A DNA stretch of 64,000 nt, from assembly GCA_903884065.1 (NCBI GenBank), contig CAISDL010000042.1, forward strand, positions 16,864-80,863, read 5' to 3'. Shown in pieces: positions 62,664-64,000 of the stretch (positions are counted from its first letter, which is position 1; the number at the start of each line of letters is the position of its first letter). This DNA is from an uncultured Actinomycetes bacterium (GTDB lineage: Bacteria; Actinomycetota; Actinomycetes; Mycobacteriales; Mycobacteriaceae). Below the pieces are notes generated by a model. That model had not been told where the DNA came from and searched no databases. It saw nothing but the letters and a program-made list of their open reading frames with translations. The translations under genes and the position numbers were made by a program.

Positions 62664-63546
62664 GCCGCGCGAAACCCTCTCGGGCATAGGGAACGTAGCG
62701 CAGCTTCATCGGTACGCGTTCCCAGAGGACGTTCACCGCGCGGGTGCGGCACAGCGCGGCGAAGCGCTGATAGTTACCTTCCTTGCGGTCGCTCCACGGC
62801 AGTCCGAGGATCTCCCGGGCACGCGGTGGCATGCCGCCGGTGGTGAGGAAGGCGGCGAGCGGATTGAACACCGGGGCAACGGCTCTCCATACCAGCGGCG
62901 AGACGCCCTTCGGACGCGGGAAGCCCTTGGTGACGTAGCCGACACCGTACTTGGCGGTCGGATGGGCGACGAGAACCTCGTTGATCATGCGGTCCCAGTA
63001 CTTCTCGAATGCGGCATAGTCGGCCGGCATCGGGCGGTCGCTGACGCCGTAACGGCGGTACCAGGTCTTGGACTCGAGGTACATCTGCTCCTTCTCCGCC
63101 CGCGACAGCTTCTTGACGAAGGTGTCGGTGAAGTAGAGCGCCTGGTCGAAGAAGGTCGCGTGAGCCCAGAAATAGGTGTCCGGATCGAGTGCGTGGTAAC
63201 GGCCCTTGTTCTCAGGAGTGGCGAAGTCCTCGGGAATGTCACCCTTGATGTCGGTGTGGAACCGACGGACCTGCGGGCCGGCGTTTTCGGCCTCACTGCC
63301 GTAGACGGTGCGGTAGATCGGCGGCAGCGAGCGTTTGATGCGCGCGGAGGTGTCGGCGAAGAACACCGAGTGGTCTTTGACGCCTTGGCCCAGGCCGGCC
63401 AGCATATTCTGCAGCACCGCAGGACGCGGACCGATCAACGCGATGCGGCGGTCGCCGAAGTACTTCCAGATCAGCGAGTCAGGGCCCAGCGGCAGGCCAT
63501 CCGTCGTGACAGGGGCGCTGGTCGTCGGGCGCGCGAGATCCGTCAT
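62656..63546 (-). CDS. Oxygenase MpaB family protein
   Basis: The 296-residue protein matches the DUF2236/MpaB family with [50 protein letters not shown] and [15 protein letters not shown]. These carry the conserved His and Asp/Glu that may bind a heme or metal. The family is often found with TetR regulators in mycobacteria, as here. The substrate is unknown. The ATG at 63546 is chosen; the frame is open further upstream. Confidence 0.85.
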   Translation of the reverse strand: MTDLARPTTSAPVTTDGLPLGPDSLIWKYFGDRRIALIGPRPAVLQNMLAGLGQGVKDHSVFFADTSARIKRSLPPIYRTVYGSEAENAGPQVRRFHTDIKGDIPEDFATPENKGRYHALDPDTYFWAHATFFDQALYFTDTFVKKLSRAEKEQMYLESKTWYRRYGVSDRPMPADYAAFEKYWDRMINEVLVAHPTAKYGVGYVTKGFPRPKGVSPLVWRAVAPVFNPLAAFLTTGGMPPRAREILGLPWSDRKEGNYQRFAALCRTRAVNVLWERVPMKLRYVPYAREGFARHA

Positions 63547-63642
63547 AGCGGACAGTGTTACAGATTCGGCACTTTGTACCAACCGCGGCTTTCGCACTGG
63601 TTGTCGGCGCCGGCGTCGCATCGGCCTCGGCGAGCGCGGCGG

Positions 63643-64000
63643 TCAGCGGAATCCCTTGAGCCGAAGACTGTTCGTGACCACCAGGACCGATGACACCGCC
63701 ATGGCCGCACCGGCGATCATCGGGTTCAGCAACCCCAATGCCGCCAGCGGGATCGCTGCGACGTTGTAGCCGAACGCCCAGACCAGGTTCTGCTTGATGG
63801 TGCGCAGGGTGCGCGCCGACAGCCGCAGCGCGGTCGGGACGGTACGCAGATCACCGCGAATCAAGGTGATGTCACCGGCCTCGATCGCGGCGTCGGTACC
63901 GGTGCCCATCGCCATGCCGATGTCGGCGGTGGCCAGGGCCACCGAGTCGTTGACGCCGTCACCGACCATCGCAACGCGTCGGCCCTTGGCCTGCAACGCC
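63643..64000 (-). CDS. Heavy-metal P1B-type ATPase, C-terminal part (cut by window edge)
   Basis: The partial protein of about 118 residues has the P-type ATPase hinge [28 protein letters not shown], then the last helices. The motif [12 protein letters not shown], with the preceding [21 protein letters not shown] [20 protein letters not shown], is the Cu(I) type (YN and MxxSS). It probably exports copper, but the N-terminal metal-binding domains are outside the window. Confidence 0.85.
   Translation of the reverse strand, partial: ALQAKGRRVAMVGDGVNDSVALATADIGMAMGTGTDAAIEAGDITLIRGDLRTVPTALRLSARTLRTIKQNLVWAFGYNVAAIPLAALGLLNPMIAGAAMAVSSVLVVTNSLRLKGFR

Overview
The window looks like a chromosomal segment of a mycobacterium: high G+C, frequent GTG starts, FAS-II dehydratase genes hadABC, the menaquinone reductase menJ, an MgtA-type mannosyltransferase, an L,D-transpeptidase and many start codons placed right behind a TANNNT -10 element (leaderless mRNA style). 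From memory, much of the gene content and order follows the Mycobacterium tuberculosis region Rv0524-Rv0640. The extra genes (tpx, the MFS transporter, the second acyl-CoA ligase, feoAB, an olsBA-like pair, a two-component system, the dehalogenase) suggest an environmental, non-tuberculous species. No phage, IS element or CRISPR array was seen.

Layout. 1-3.7 kb (minus): tRNA-Thr, tRNA-Met, rpmG, hadA-hadB-hadC, tRNA-Trp, secE, nusG, rplK (cut by the window edge). 3.8-20 kb: accessory metabolism (LMW phosphatase, MBL hydrolase, crotonase, SDR, haloalkane dehalogenase, AgcS symporter, L,D-transpeptidase, DEAD-box helicase, NERD-UvrD helicase, CFAS-like methyltransferase, GNAT), with two genes broken by internal deletion. 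20-26 kb: tRNA-Tyr, yajQ, a flavin monooxygenase, gpsA, two exported proteins, htpX. 26-52 kb: a dispersed menaquinone cluster (grcC1, menJ, menG, menD, a menH-like hydrolase, menC, menE, menA) interleaved with fadD8, an acyl-CoA ligase, MFS transporter, mgtA, pitA, two DUF3349 genes, a two-component system and a probable ornithine-lipid pair. menB is not in the window. 53-59 kb (minus): hemL, a histidine phosphatase and the system II cytochrome c maturation genes tlpA-ccdA-resB-ccsB in one overlapping operon. 59-64 kb: feoA-feoB-NifU-like operon behind an iron-box-like palindrome, then TetR and MpaB-family genes and the end of a Cu(I)-type P-ATPase.

How it fits together. The respiratory theme is strong: quinone synthesis (men genes, polyprenyl synthase, MenJ), cytochrome c assembly and heme synthesis (hemL) lie close together. 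Envelope lipid genes (hadABC, fadD8, mgtA, olsBA-like) form a second theme, and phosphate (pitA with PHO-box-like repeats) and iron (feoAB) uptake a third. I did not find a clearly new multi-gene system. The most interesting leads are regulatory: a KstR-type operator overlapping the fadD8 promoter, 11-nt GTTCA-type repeats beside pitA, overlapping divergent promoters of grcC1 and menJ, and an operator over the feoA -10 element. Further leads are two internally deleted genes, a 37-residue ORF and the FeoA-FeoB-NifU arrangement.
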